Under the pieces are notes generated by a model that was given only the letters and a program-made list of their open reading frames with translations, did not search any database and was not told where the DNA came from. Below, in pieces: positions 24,468 to 36,417 of a DNA stretch of 64,000 bases. This stretch comes from Acanthamoeba castellanii str. Neff (lineage: Eukaryota; Discosea; Longamoebia; Acanthamoebidae). Numbering within the stretch: the stretch's first letter is position 1; every line of letters begins with the position of its first letter. Position numbers and translations under genes: made by a program. The stretch is from positions 1,204,209-1,268,208 of the forward strand of contig NW_004457712.1 of NCBI RefSeq assembly GCF_000313135.1. The letters run 5' to 3'.

Positions 24468-27400
24468 TCAAGCCATGCCATGGCACTGCTTGAACTTGCG
24501 GCCGCTGTTGCACGGGCACGGGTCGTTGCGTTTGGTCTTCTTGAGCTTGAGCATGAACTGCTCCTCGTCGTCCTGCGCCAGCTGCTGGCTGCGCTGGGCC
24601 TCCTGTCGCTGGATCGCGCTACGCAGCTGCAGGTAGCCCGCCGCGTCGCCCGACTTGACCGCCGCGTAGAACGCGCGGATGTCGTCCCACAGCTTCGCAT
24701 AGCTGGCCTCCTCCTTGTTGCTCTCATCTGCCAGCGCCTGCTTCAACCGCCCCAGGTCCATGAACGGCAGCGCGGGCGCTGTAGTTGGCACCTTCTTGTC
24801 ATCATCGCTGGTGGTGCTGGCGGCGGCGTCGGCGGGCTTAGTGGTGGTGGCCGCAACAGTTTCCACCTCCTTCTCCTTCTCCTCGGTGGCGACGGGCTCG
24901 ACGTTGAGCTCCTTCTCGGGGTCGACGCCTATCTCCTTGAGCACGAAGCGGCGGTCGGGGAGCAGGGCCACCTCGACGTCGGCGGCGGCGCTGGTGGCCT
25001 GGTGGTCCGGCTTGGTGGCGTCGGCGTCGGCGTCGGCGTCGTCGCGCTTGAGGGGCATGGTCGCGACAAGGGTGGCGTTGGCCTGGTAGAACGAGGCCCG
25101 CGCCGCCTTGGGGTCCACTTCAAACGGCAGCTGAAGGTACCCGGAGTCAAGGAGATAGTACACACAACGCCGCACACGACACACACGCACCACCGCACAC
25201 GCACATACAACATGACACGCACTCAGGACACGCACGACGCGGGCGGTGAAAGGATATCTCCAGGCGGTAGTGGGCGGTGTCGTCGTGGAGGGTCAGGCGC
25301 CCGCTCGACTCCACCGACAACCGCCAGCGCCTTGACGCGTCGTTTGCCTTACAAACCACCACCACCACCGCACTACAGTCAGCCCCCCGAAGCACACGCG
25401 CGTGGCTGGGGTGTGGTGCGTGGGTACCTCGGCGGGCACCTCGGCGACGAGCAGGAGGTCCTTGATCCAGCTTTCCTCCCCGCTCTCCTCCTCGGTGTAG
25501 AACACGCGGTACTTGGGCAGCTTCCACTCCGGCGGCGGCTCCGCCTTCGCCTCCGTGGCCACTGCTGGTGCGGCCGTCTGCTGCTGCTGCTGAGCGTTGT
25601 TGGCCTCGTTCGTCTTTTTGTTGTTTCGTCGCCGCTGGCTCTTGCTCTGCTGTTGCTGCTGCTGCTGCTGCTGGGACTCCTGGGGCAGCGAGAGCTGTTG
25701 GGGCAGCTGCAGCAGCTGCTGCTCCTGCCTCGCCATCTGCTCGGGCGTGTAGACCCGCTGGAAGAACAGCATGTACGCGTTCTGCTTGAGCACGATGGCG
25801 TTGTTGACCTCCACCACCTGCACAAAAACGCTCACCACACACGCGCGTGTCGTGTTAGCCCGTCGTGTGTGTGCGGTGCATGCGGTGCGTGCGGCGTTAC
25901 CTGGTCGTCGTCGAATAGGTGCCAGAGGCCGTTGGATTTGATGAACGACACGTAGTGTCCACTGAACATGGTGCGGCCGTAATGCACGATCGTGCCGTAC
26001 AGTTCGTAGAGCACGCCTCCCTCCTCCTACAATGTGTGCGGTGGCGTGTGCGGTGTGCGATTACACAACACACGTTAACAATGTTGACTAGCGCGCGCGT
26101 GAGTGCGGAGAGACGGATGTAGCGCACCTTCTTGTCTTCGCTCATCACCTTGGCGATGTCGAGCTGCTCGCGGAAGGTGACGGTCTTATTGATCTTTCCG
26201 CCGCCGCTCATGACGTCGAATCGCTTGAGCTGCACCACCAGAATAGGCGGCGCCCTGTCCACCGTCAGCTGCTTCTGGGCCGTCACCACCTTGTTGCACC
26301 TGCCAACATGGTCACCCACACCCACACCCACACCCACATGCGCGTAAGCCTCGCGCGTCGTGTCGTATCGTGTCGTGTCTACCTTCCACATTTGTAGCCG
26401 GTTGAAAGGTCAAAGTGTTCGATTGTGGTGTAGCTGTCGAGGGCCTCCTCCAGCGACGCCCCGGCCGACAGCTCCAGATTGAGGTCCAGGAAGGGCTCAT
26501 AGTTCGTCACAATCGCCGAACACGCTCCGCATCGCACCCTTCATTCGAATCAACAAAAAAAAGAGAAATAAACTCACTGTGTCGCGTGCGTGCGCGCGCG
26601 GTGTGTGCGGTGTGTGCGGTGTGTGCGGTGTGTGCGGTGTGTGCCCGAACCTGCTGCGGGAACGGCCTGTGCGAGAAAGACGAAACGAGGTGTGAGTGAG
26701 CTGCTTTACCGCATGGGAAGAACGATGATCGGGGGGGAGGCGTCGGTGTACCGCCAAAGAGCTGGTAGACGAGGCTGGTCTCTTCGAAGCCGGGGCCGAG
26801 GTTGGGCGGACCGTTGGGGTGCTGCGCGCGGTAGTTTTGGAGAATGCTGGACTGCATGCCCATCATCACGCTGCTCGCGAATTCCTGAGCGAAGAACGAA
26901 AAACGAAGAAGAACGAAGAGAATTAGAGCTCGAGCTGGCGTCGTTGTATAGCACAAAGCAATCGCAAGAGAGTGAACACGACGACTACATGAGCGTCCTC
27001 CTGAGCGAATGGTCGGAAGTCGCCGATTTCTACGGAGAAGAACAATTAACAACATGTTGCAAATAATAAGAATAAGAATAAATGTATAATAAGATGTAAA
27101 GAAGTAAGAAGGGAAACGAGTGATGGCGATCTCGTGGGTTGTCGAGAGGTGGTGTGGATGGTGTGAGGGTGAGGGGTACGTTGGAGGTTGAGGAAGATGT
27201 CGCGCGGGAAAAACTCGTTCTTGACCCGAAACAGTTGCTTGGTGTGCTCCTCCAGCGCACATAGCAAACAGAAGCCGTGCGTTCTCACCTTGCCTGCGCG
27301 ACACGCACGACACACACCGCACACACCAACGACACCACACGTGACGCGCGCACAGATAACAATCACCGGTCAATTCTCTTGGAGGTGTGTGCAGCGTGTC

Positions 27401-28169
27401 GTGCGTGTCGTGCGTGTCGTGGTCGTACAGGAGCGCGAGTGTTCGCTCGACGCGAGGTAGGCCCGCAGGGGTGCCGTGTGCGAGAAACACTGGAGCACCG
27501 AGTTGATGTAGCACGTGTTGCCCCGGTTGACCAGTCCCACGCCCAGCTCCTGCGGCCGCGTCGACAGCAGATTGCTCACTGCAGTCATTACCACCATCGG
27601 ACCCCACAACGAGTCAGTCAATGCGCGCGCGACGCGTTGTGCGTGTGCGTGTGCGGTGTGCGTGTGTGTGGTGTGTGTGTGTGGTGTGTGGCGTACGCTG
27701 CGTGGGGGAAAAGAGGGACGGCGCAGCGTTGGTGGCCTCGGTGGACTTCTTGAGAGACGGCTGCGGCTGCGGTGCTGCAGTCTTCTGGGGAGCCTGCTGC
27801 TTGGCCGAGGCGGTGGTAGCGGCGGCGGTGGTGGCGATGTACTGCTTCTGGGCGCTCAGTGCCCCGCACTGGCCCTTGTGACCGCTCACCCAGTGCTGTG
27901 CCAGCCACATCCGCGCGCCCGTGCAGCGTATAAGCCGTGTCAGGAGGGAACAATAATGCAAACACGATTACCACGAAAACGATGATGGTTGGGGTGTTCT
28001 TCTACTGACATAAAATTGAGATGACAAGTCATGGTGATGATGAGGGACATAATGGCGGCACCTCTTTCTGGCATTGTGGGGAGCAATAGTAGACGGCCTT
28101 GCAGCGCGAACATCGGAGGGTGCCCCGCTTGGCACATCGGATGCACGTCTCTACTCCGGCCGAACTCAT
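24468..28169 (-). CDS. Ubiquitin-specific protease with MYND finger, CS-like and SEC-C regions
   Basis: This is a cysteine protease that removes ubiquitin. Domain order: a MYND zinc finger at the N-terminus (CIRCAKRGTLRCSRC, YYCSPQCQKEHW, then HKGQC across an intron near 27890); an Ala/Thr/Gln linker; the USP Cys box GLVNRGNTCYINSVLQCF (27560-27460); the Zn ribbon CGAC...CGRC; and the His box GTIVHYGRTMFSGHYVSF (about 26000-25930) with LKQNAYMLFFQR. The C-terminal extension has a poly-Gln tract. A beta-rich segment (WKLPKYRVFY to LVATMPLKR) resembles the CS-like domain of PIH1 proteins. The last residues form a SEC-C zinc motif, NDPCPCNSGRKFKQCHG. Plant UBP15-19 also join MYND to USP. The CS-like call is inference; Cys, His and SEC-C boxes are seen directly. 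Confidence 0.9.
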
Positions 28170-28472
28170 CTCTGTTTGTGGCAACAAGGTTTTCTCTCTT
28201 CTTTTCTTTTCTTGCCATTTGTAAAACCAACAGCGTTGGCGAAGTCTCCTCACACCACCACCATCACCATCACTCACAACATCCATCACACCACCACCCT
28301 AAGCTGTGGAGGTTTGCAACTCATTACAACACTCCTTTCTGTTCTCCTGGCCCAGTGATCCCACCCTATCGCCGGAGCTAAATAAATATTATTAATTTAT
28401 ATTTAATGGGTTTAGTCTTTTCATTATATTTTAATCCTTTATCCTTTATCATAGCACAAGAAGAAAGCGCAG
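28170..28472. promoter_or_regulatory. Bidirectional promoter region, USP / BCKDH E2
   Basis: The region is 303 bp between divergent ATGs. It holds a CACCATCACC-type triplet tract (28245-28300) and an AT-rich block at 28380-28450 just before the E2 start. No further motif is claimed. Confidence 0.45.
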
Positions 28473-30029
28473 ATGAGACGATTCGCTTCTGCTTCCACCT
28501 CTCGCGCCCCCGCCTCGCGCTCCATCTTCTCGCGAGCCTTGCGGACGAATGCGACCCGGAATGTCCCGCGAGTGGAATGCAGCGCGTCTCTCATGACGGG
28601 CTGCCGAGGGGTGCTGGCGAAAGAGACGATTCCGCTTTCGGCCACCATCTCGACGGCCCGTCGAGGATTCCACGCCACGCGGGTCGCGAGCAGCGGTCAG
28701 ACGATCCAGTTTAATCTGGCCGACGTAGGCGAGGGAATTACCGAATGCGAAGTACTCAAATGGCACGTGAAGGAGGGCGATCGCATCGAAGAGTTCCAGC
28801 CCATCGCCGAGCTGCAGAGCGACAAGGCCAATGTCGAGGTCACGTCGCGCTACACGGGCAAAATCACCAAAATCCACTACGCGGTGGGCGATTTGGCCAA
28901 GGTCCACACCCCTCTCGTCGACATTCTTCTCGATGCCTCCGAGAGTGCCGCGCCTGCCGCTGCCGCCGCGGCCCCCTCTCCCTCTTCGTCTTCATCTTCA
29001 TCATCCCAATCATCTCCATCTTCATCCTCTTCTTCTTCTTCGGGCCATTCCGGCCCCGTCCTCACCACGCCCGCCGTGCGAAGGATCGCCAAGGAGAACA
29101 GCATCGATCTGAGCAAGGTCGCCGGCACCGGGCGCGACGGTCGCGTGCTCAAGGAGGACGTGCTGGCCTACCTCGAGGGCAGCCCGCTCGCGCACCAGGC
29201 CCCGCCGCAGTTCGCGCTCCCCACGGCCGCCGGCGCCGTGCCGCCCCTGCCGCCGTCCGTCACCACCACAACCACGACCGAGGCCGGCGGGCTCGCCCAC
29301 GTCGTGGCCCGCAAGGCCGTCGTGGGCGCCGATCGCGAGGTGGAGATCCGCGGCCTGCAGCGCGCGATGGTGAAGACCATGACCGCGGCCAACCAGATCC
29401 CCCACTTTGGCTACTCGGACGAGATCGTGGTCGACCAGATGGTGGCGCTGCGCGACGAGCTGAAGCCGATCGCGGAGGCGCGCGGGGTGAAGCTGAGCTA
29501 CATGCCCTTCATCCTCAAGGCCATCTCGCTGGCGCTCAAGAGCTACCCGGTGCTCAACTCGAGCGTCAACGCCGACGTGAGCAAGATCATCTACAAGGCC
29601 AGCCACAACCTCGGCGTCGCGATGGACACCCCGCAGGGCCTCATCGTGCCCAACATCAAGGACGTCCAGGTGCTCACCATCTTCGAGATCGCGCAGGAGC
29701 TCAACCGCCTCCAGCGCCTCGGCAAGGAGGGCCGTCTGGGCAAGGAGGACCTCACCGGCGGCACCTTCACCCTCTCCAACATCGGCGTCATCGGCGGCAC
29801 CTACGCCAAGCCCGTCCTCATGCCGCCCGAGGTCACCATCGGCGCGCTGGGCAAGATCCAGAAGCTGCCCAGGTTCGACGAGCGCGGCAATGTCGTGCCG
29901 ACCCACATCATGATCGCCAGCTGGTCGGCCGACCACAGGGTCATCGACGGCGCCACCATGGCCAACTTCTCCAACCTGTGGAAGAACTACCTCGAGAACC
30001 CCAAGGCCATGCTCATGGACATGCAGTAA
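28473..30029 (+). CDS. DBT: Branched-chain alpha-keto acid dehydrogenase E2 (lipoamide acyltransferase)
   Basis: This is the core acyltransferase of the mitochondrial complex that degrades Leu, Ile and Val keto acids. It is a single uninterrupted reading frame of 518 aa. Residues 1-70 are rich in Arg, Ser and Ala with almost no acid, as in a mitochondrial presequence. The lipoyl domain starts at about residue 77 and carries the lipoyl Lys at 118 (ELQSDKANVEV). A Ser-rich linker (about 160-190) leads to the E3/E1-binding PSBD (TPAVRRIAKENSIDLSKVAGTGRDGRVLKED). The catalytic domain runs from about 285 to the end, with the active His at about 488 in DHRVIDG. IPHFGYSDEI and the single lipoyl domain fit BCKDH E2 better than the pyruvate or oxoglutarate E2. 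It is the only clearly intronless protein gene in the window. Confidence 0.95.
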   Translation: MRRFASASTSRAPASRSIFSRALRTNATRNVPRVECSASLMTGCRGVLAKETIPLSATISTARRGFHATRVASSGQTIQFNLADVGEGITECEVLKWHVKEGDRIEEFQPIAELQSDKANVEVTSRYTGKITKIHYAVGDLAKVHTPLVDILLDASESAAPAAAAAAPSPSSSSSSSSQSSPSSSSSSSSGHSGPVLTTPAVRRIAKENSIDLSKVAGTGRDGRVLKEDVLAYLEGSPLAHQAPPQFALPTAAGAVPPLPPSVTTTTTTEAGGLAHVVARKAVVGADREVEIRGLQRAMVKTMTAANQIPHFGYSDEIVVDQMVALRDELKPIAEARGVKLSYMPFILKAISLALKSYPVLNSSVNADVSKIIYKASHNLGVAMDTPQGLIVPNIKDVQVLTIFEIAQELNRLQRLGKEGRLGKEDLTGGTFTLSNIGVIGGTYAKPVLMPPEVTIGALGKIQKLPRFDERGNVVPTHIMIASWSADHRVIDGATMANFSNLWKNYLENPKAMLMDMQ

Positions 30030-30412
30030 GTAGTCGTAGTTGTAGTGTCCTACTCGTTGTTGTTCTCCTGATTGTTATCTTTTTTGAAGAAGAAGAAGAA
30101 CGCTCTCTACCACTACATCGCCACGACGTCCACTTCATCGTGGCCGAAGTAGAAGTAGAAGGAAAGCAAAAAGAAAATGGAGGCGGCCACCACGTGTTCG
30201 TCTTCACTGGCTTTCCAGTGCGTTTTCTGTTTCTTGATTTCCCAGAGCTACTGAGAGATTGCATCCGCACTGCGGGCCTGCATCTTCTCCCCACCAACAA
30301 TCTCTCTCAGCTCAACAAACATCCTTCATTCTACAACCAAGCTACGTCTTCTTGTTCGAGTAGAAGACATTCAAAATCAATTTTGCTCTCAGCCATCGAT
30401 TTGCGAGCTAAG

Positions 30413-33400
30413 ATGAACGGGGACGACCTGTTTGGAGGCTGGGGCGAGCCAGCATGGGGCAACACAGGAACTGGAGCTGCGACCAATGCCGCCTCCCTAT
30501 CGCTCGGGTTATGGGGGAACACAGCAGATGAACTGCGATGCGGAATGTGCGGGCACTACTACAACGATCCCCGCACCCTCGGTTGCGGGCACAGCTACTG
30601 CGCCTCCTGCCTGACCCAAAGCGCAGGTACATCGTCCGCCTTGTTTCCCCAAATGATAATGAGAGAATATCAAAAAAAAAAAAAACAAAACAAAACAAAT
30701 AAATAAGCAAATGGACAAATAAATAACAAATAGGAGACTTTCAGATAAATACAAATAATAACGTGCTTTATTGATGTTGGCCGCAGCTGGAGTGGGCGCG
30801 GTGGGTTGCCTGGTGTGCGGACGCCAGGAGCGATTGCCGCCACTGATGGGCGTCGACGGGCTCCAGAAGAACTACGATCTGGCCGACCGCGCCGAAGCTG
30901 CCGCCCGATCCGCGCCGCCCGACGAGGCCGATGACACCTCCGCCGGCGGCGCCTACGATTTCCAGGACTTCCAGGCCGCCTTGCCCCCGACGATCCCGCA
31001 GCACCAGCCGGCACCTGCGCTCATGCCGATGCTCTCGCCTGTGTCTGCCGCACCTACGTCTGCGGCGGCGCCGGCTGCGCGCCCGTCGGGAGCGCCGGCC
31101 GCGTTCGATCCCTTTGGCGACCTGCTCCAGCCCGCTTCAGCGGCGGCAGCGCCGGTGGACTTCTTCGGCGGTGGTGGCGGTGGCTCGAGTCCGTTCGCGT
31201 CGTCGACTTCGTTCCTGGCGCCCGTGCCCGCCACCGTGGCCGCGGCCGCACCGGCCAAGCCGGCCACGCCGCAGCACGCCAAGCTCGCCGTGCGCGAGGA
31301 CCTCACCGAGAGCATGGACGAATTCACCAAATTCCTTCTCACCGTACGTCGTGTCTCATTCATCGTCAGCCCTTCTGTCCACGCGTGGTGGTCGGCGACT
31401 GACCGTGTCGTGTGTCGCGTGTCGCGTGTCGTGTCGTTTGTGTTTTGTAGGAGGCCAAGAGCTCGACGCCGGTGTCGGCCAACCCGTACTTCCCGAACGG
31501 AGATCCGTTCGCCATGCCGGCGCCGGCGCCGGCCAAGAAGGCGCCGCTGGCCTTTCTCTCATCGTCGCCGCCGCCTTCATCGCCCGCCGCCGCCACGTCG
31601 GCGCCCACCACCCCGACGGCCCAGAGCAGCTACCGGGTCTCCTCCGTCGTGCCCTCGCGCGTCACGCCCACGTCGTCATCGTCGTCGTCGGCCACCGCCT
31701 CTTCGTCGTCGATGACCTCCATGTACCCATCGTCGTCACCCTATCACCCGTCGTCGTCCGCGTCGGCCTACCCCATGCTGTCGTCATCGCCGCCCTCCGC
31801 GTCGTCGGCCGGCCTCTCCTCGTCTCCGCCGCCGGCGACCTCCGCCTCAGACTCATCGTCGTCGACTGTGTCTGGATCGACTTCGACGTCGTCTTACCTC
31901 TCTTCGATGTCGCCCGCGAGCTGGTTCTCCAAGAAAGACTCCACCAAGGCCGCGTCGTCATCCGCGTCGGCTTCGTCCTCGTCGTCGTCATCATCGACCT
32001 CGTCCGGGGTCCTATCGTTCTTCACCACCAAGTCGAGCACCGCGCCGGCTGCCACGGCCACCACCGCCGCCGCTGCCGCTCCGGCCGCCGCGGTCGCCCA
32101 CTCTGCAGCAGCTCCCCCGGTACGCCGCATCGATTCATTCGCTGTGCACGTGTCTGTGTGCGGTTCGTGTGCTGACTGACGGTCGCACGAACACGACAGA
32201 GGCCCGCCGCTCCGGCCCAGCATCACCACCACCACTCGCAGGCGGTGACGGACCACAGCCAGCACCAGGTGCGTAGCGCAGCCATCGCTCTCTGACCACG
32301 CACGGTTGCCACTGTCGCCGTATCTCATCTCACGTGCGATGCGTGTCGTGCGAGCAGGACGCGGGGCGCATCAATTTTTCAAACTTTTTGCTGCAGAAGG
32401 AGGGCATCCGGCAGAAGTTCAACGGGTGGCTCGAGTCCCTGTGGTTCAAGCCCGCGGGCTTCTTCGACAACGTGCAGAGCGCCACCATGCAGTTCGTCTT
32501 CGTCCCCTTCTGGATGTTCGACGTCAAGGTCCAGACCGCCTACCAAGGTACCCCGCACCTGTGCGGTGTGTGCGGTGTGTGCGGTGTGTGCGGTGTGTGC
32601 GACATCGAGTGACATTACGAGTTGGTGCAGGCAAGGTGTGTCGGGTGGTGATGACCGGCAGCGACGCGCAGGCCAAGAAGGTGGAGTCGTGGAGCGAGGC
32701 CCAGGGCAACCGCTCGGCGCTCTACCCGCACAAGACCGTGTGCGCGTGCCAGTCGGTCCAGGAGCGCAAGCTTGTCCAGCAGTTCACGGCGCCCTGGCAG
32801 GTCAACAAGATCCACTTTGGCGTGGACCGCAACCCGCAGCAGCCGCCGCAGGCCCCCCAGCAGCAGCCGCCGCAGCACCAACAGCCCGCCGAGGTGCGGC
32901 CCGCCTGAAACATCGTGTCTCTCGAGCGTTTCTCACTGTGTGCGTGTGCGTGTGCGTGTGCGATGTGTGTGTTGCGTGCGATGTGCGTGTGCGGTGGTGG
33001 TGTGTGTTGGCGAGCAGGAGGGCTGGGCCGTGGGCAAGTTCTTCAAGAAGATCGCAGATTCGGTGGAAAAGGCCGCGGCCATGCCCGCCACTGTCGTCAA
33101 GGTACGCGCCGTCGCCATCCGCGCACTGCGCCTGCTCGTAGCGCCGACACCTTGCGGATCGTGTCGTGCGTGTGTCGCGTGTCGTGCGTGTCGTGTGTCG
33201 TGCGTGTGTCGCGTGTCGTGTGCGAAATGTAATATCGCAGCCCCCGCCTCCGAACCTGCTGCTGCCGGCGCTGCCGTGGGAGGGCGTGTGGAAGGAGTTC
33301 GAGGCCGAGCTAGTCAAGCTCGAGACCCAGGAGTGCTCCAACAAGCTCCGCGTCGAAAACGGCGCCGACAAAGTCAAAGACGTACGTCGCGCGTTTTCCT

Positions 33401-33942
33401 TCACTGCACCTCTATCGTCACCTCCCTCCTAAACGTTTCACTTCTTTCTCGCGTGTGTCGTGTGTCGTGTGTCGTGTGTCGTGTGTCGTGTGTCGTGTGT
33501 CGTGTGTCGTGTGTCGTGTGTGTCGTGTGTCGTGTGTCGTGTGTCGTGTGTGTCGTGCCGTGTGTCGTGTTGCACATGGACAGGTGGCGCTCAACTACCA
33601 GGTGCAGCTCAACAGGCGGCTGGTCTACTTCCCCGTGTGCCTCACCTCCTATCAGTACAACGGCAAACTCTACCGGGTACGCACCTCCCCCTCTTCTTCA
33701 TGATCTTGTTTCCATCGCTTCGTAGGTGTTGGCTCACTGTAATCGTCATTGTCTTCTTCATGTTCGCTGGTCTTCGTCATCGTCGTCGTCGTTGCCGTGG
33801 TCAGGTGGTGATCAACGGGCACACGGGCGAGGTGATCGGCGACCGGCCCTACGGTACCGGCAAGATCGGCGAGCTGGGCAAGGCCGGCCTCTCGGTCGTC
33901 GGCGACTACCTCTTTAAGAGAGGCGGCTCCTCCTCTTCATGA
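30413..33942 (+). CDS. RING-finger protein with duplicated C-terminal beta module
   Basis: The N-terminus has a RING: CGMCGHYYNDPRTLGCGHSYC, then CLVCGRQERLP after an intron (30630-30785). It is probably an E3 ubiquitin ligase. A long, low-complexity Ala/Pro/Ser region follows (30900-32120, including a Gly/Ser tract and poly-Ser), then a His/Gln patch. The C-terminal part is ordered: FNGWLESLWFKPAGFF, FVPFWMFDVKVQTAYQGKVCR, and later RLVYFPVCLTSYQYNGKLYRVVINGHTGEVIGDRPYG. The two FPxW/C...Y.GK.YR segments resemble each other, which suggests a repeated strand-rich module that reads structurally like a membrane-proximal or zinc-ribbon accessory domain. I do not recognise the family. About ten exons; several introns carry GTGTCGT tracts. 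It ends GGSSSS. Confidence 0.8.
33452..33578. repeat. Intronic (TGTGTCG)n tract
   Basis: At least 15 copies of the heptamer TGTGTCG or its 9-base variant form almost the whole intron that precedes the exon starting VALNYQVQL in the RING gene. It is the cleanest example of the intron tract that recurs through the window. Confidence 0.9.
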
Positions 33943-34172
33943 AAAAAAGAGTTGTGACCATCGCCCTCTTTCTTCTTTGATGATAGATAGATCATCGCCA
34001 CCACCATCTTCCTCACCTCGTCTTCACCACCATCGCGACAGTGTTGCCTGCGGGCGTAAATTAAATACGAAATAAAATCGCCATACCCATTTTCTTTGCT
34101 ATTTTCTCAATCGGCTGGTTTTATTTCTTTTGGAAATCATCTGATCTATCTCAACTACACATAGCAGCGGAG

Positions 34173-35910
34173 ATGCTGATGCGCCGATCGTTCCGCCAAG
34201 CGAGCCCTCGACCCTCTGCCCTCCTTTCCAGCGTCGCCGCCGGTACCCGCCCCCTCAGGATGCGGAGCATTTCATTTGCTTTAATTTTTCGATTTCGACT
34301 TGATTTCGATGCCTTTGTAGCTGCTCGCTGGCTTCGATTTATTTATTTATTTTCGCGCACTTCATTCATTCATTAATCTTTTCGCTGTGCCGCTACGCGC
34401 GAGAAGGAAGGGAAGGCTCTGCCCGGCTCGCGCTGGCCGCCACCTCGAGCCAGCAGCTGTGGAGCACCCGCGCGCTGGCCACCATGCCCATCTCCGCCAC
34501 CCTACGGTTCGCCCCCATCACACCTTCCTGCGATTACCGCGTGGCCTGCTCTGTAGCCCTTCACACAACACTCACACCATGACACGCGCGGTACGAACGC
34601 ACGACACGACACGACACGCGCGACACGACACGCGCAATGCAATGCAATGTACACAGGGAGGCGCAAAAGAAGCTGGACGGGAACGGGCTGGCGGGCATCG
34701 AGCGGCTGACGGCCGAGGAGGCCTACGAGGTCCTCCAGTCGCGCTTCGCCGAGTATGGCACCATTCGCGCGGGCTTCGTCACCCACCTCTTCCGCAAGGC
34801 CCAGACCCCGGCCCACCTCGACCGCGCCCTGGAGGCCTTCTACTTTGCGCAGTCGCAGCTGGTCGAGCCCAACGAGCACATGATCTGGGAGATCATCCAC
34901 GCGTGCCGGCGCGCCGGCGAGCCGCGACGCGCGCTCGAGCTCTTTGTCAACTCGGCCAAGTACCGCGTGTGGCCCCTCGCGCGCCAGTTCAACCGGCTCA
35001 TGGCCGACTTCATGGCCGCCGGCGACCACGAGGGCGCCGTGCTCACCTACGGCGCGCTGCGCAAGCGCCAGGTGGTGCCCAACGCCCAGACGTTCGGTCT
35101 GCTGGTGCGCGCCCATGCGGCGCAGGGCAACGCCGACCAGGCCCTGGCCGCGGCCGATGAGGCCAAGCGCGCGCTCCAGACCGAGACCCTCCCCGGCCCC
35201 GTGGCCGATGCCCTCATGGGCGTCCACTGGAAGGCGCAAAACTTTGAGGGTGCGCATGCTCGTGTTGTGTTGTGTCGCGTCGCGTGTGTGTTGCGTGTTG
35301 CGTGTTGCGTGTCGTGCGATAATGCGAGAGCGTGTGCGGTGGTGCGTGTGCGTGTGTTCTGTGTTGCACAATGTGCTGATGGAGGTGTTGTGCAGGGCTG
35401 CGGTCGCTCGTGGAGCAGACGAGCGACACTACGCGGTCGTTGGACGGCGCCCTGTATGCCTCGCTCGCCCACCTGCAGGCCAACAACGTGTCTGCCGCCG
35501 CCGACCTCGTACGGCAAGCTGTCACCGCCACACCCGCCACGTACGTGTTAACCCTCACCCCTCTCGTTAGTGTGCGCGCCACCGTGTGCGGTGTGTGTGT
35601 GTTGCACGCGCTGACGTGGTGTGTGTTCGTGTTGGGAAGTACGGAGCAGTTCGAGAAGTGGGCCAACACGCTAGCCGAGGAGGCCACGTCGGCCAACCTA
35701 GCCCAGCCGGCGGCCGGCCTGCTGCGCGCGCTGACCGGCGTCGCGCCCGCCGACGCCGCGCTCGAGGAGCTTGCCGCCCAACTCGACGCCGAAGCGGCCT
35801 CGGCCGCCGCCGCCGCCGCCGCGCCGGAAACCACCGAGCAAGCCGCCGACAGCGAACCTGCCGCTGCCGAGGCCGATGGTGCCGAGAAGAAGGAGGAGGC
35901 CCAGGCTTGA
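34173..35910 (+). CDS. Mitochondrial pentatricopeptide/TPR-like repeat protein
   Basis: Exon 1 gives MLMRRSFRQASPRPS, and after an intron (34242-34425) the sequence continues ARLALAATSSQQLWSTRALATM. This basic, Ser/Ala-rich stretch without acidic residues looks like a mitochondrial presequence. From 34660 the protein is helical. It has PPR-like motif ends such as GFVTHLFRKAQTP, EHMIWEIIHACRRAGEPRRALELF, QFNRLMADFMAAGDHEGAVLTYGALRKRQVVPNAQTFGLLVRAHAAQGNADQAL, each about 35 residues apart. This suggests four to five PPR repeats, hence RNA binding in mitochondria, possibly in ribosome or transcript maturation. The tail is Ala/Glu-rich and acidic, ending KKEEAQA. The exact family is not identified. 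Confidence 0.78.
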
Positions 35911-36417
35911 TCCCCTCTTCATCGACGTTCTGCTCATGTCAGGTTGACATGTTCTTCCTTACCCTCCCACACAGCTTCGCGAAAAAGTAAACACAAACAA
36001 TAAACAAACGTACAAAAGAACTACACATCTTCTATTGACAAAGTGCAAGACAGACGATTTGTGTGTTTCTAGGCGCACAGCTGCTGTCGTCGTCGTAGTT
36101 CGAATGGTGCGTGGACCAGTTCAACCGGCGAGAGGACAACGATCAAGCCACGAGGCTTTGGCATTCGCGCGCCGTTGGTGAGCGCGGAGTGTTTCACGCG
36201 CCCAGTTCGCTCAAATTGTCTTTTGTTTTGCTACGCACAACAAAACACGCACACACTGCTGCCAGCTGGGCCAGAGACCAGATAGAGCTCCTCCATCTGC
36301 GCAGCAGCAGCAGCTCATCTGGATCTTATCACGTATACACTAAGACATTCACGCGCACTTGATCGAGAAGCGATTTAAAAATAGAAAAAAGAATCATTAC
36401 ATAAATCGAGAAAAGAC
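35911..36417. other. Intergenic region, no feature seen
   Basis: This tandem spacer separates the PPR and hypothetical genes. It has no coding pattern, RNA fold or repeat that I can support. The segment before 36418 is AT-rich, consistent with a promoter. Confidence 0.5.

Noticed and set aside
29022..29936. 304-codon open frame antisense to BCKDH E2
   Set aside because: It mirrors a GC-rich coding strand; the sense frame is a complete, motif-perfect E2.
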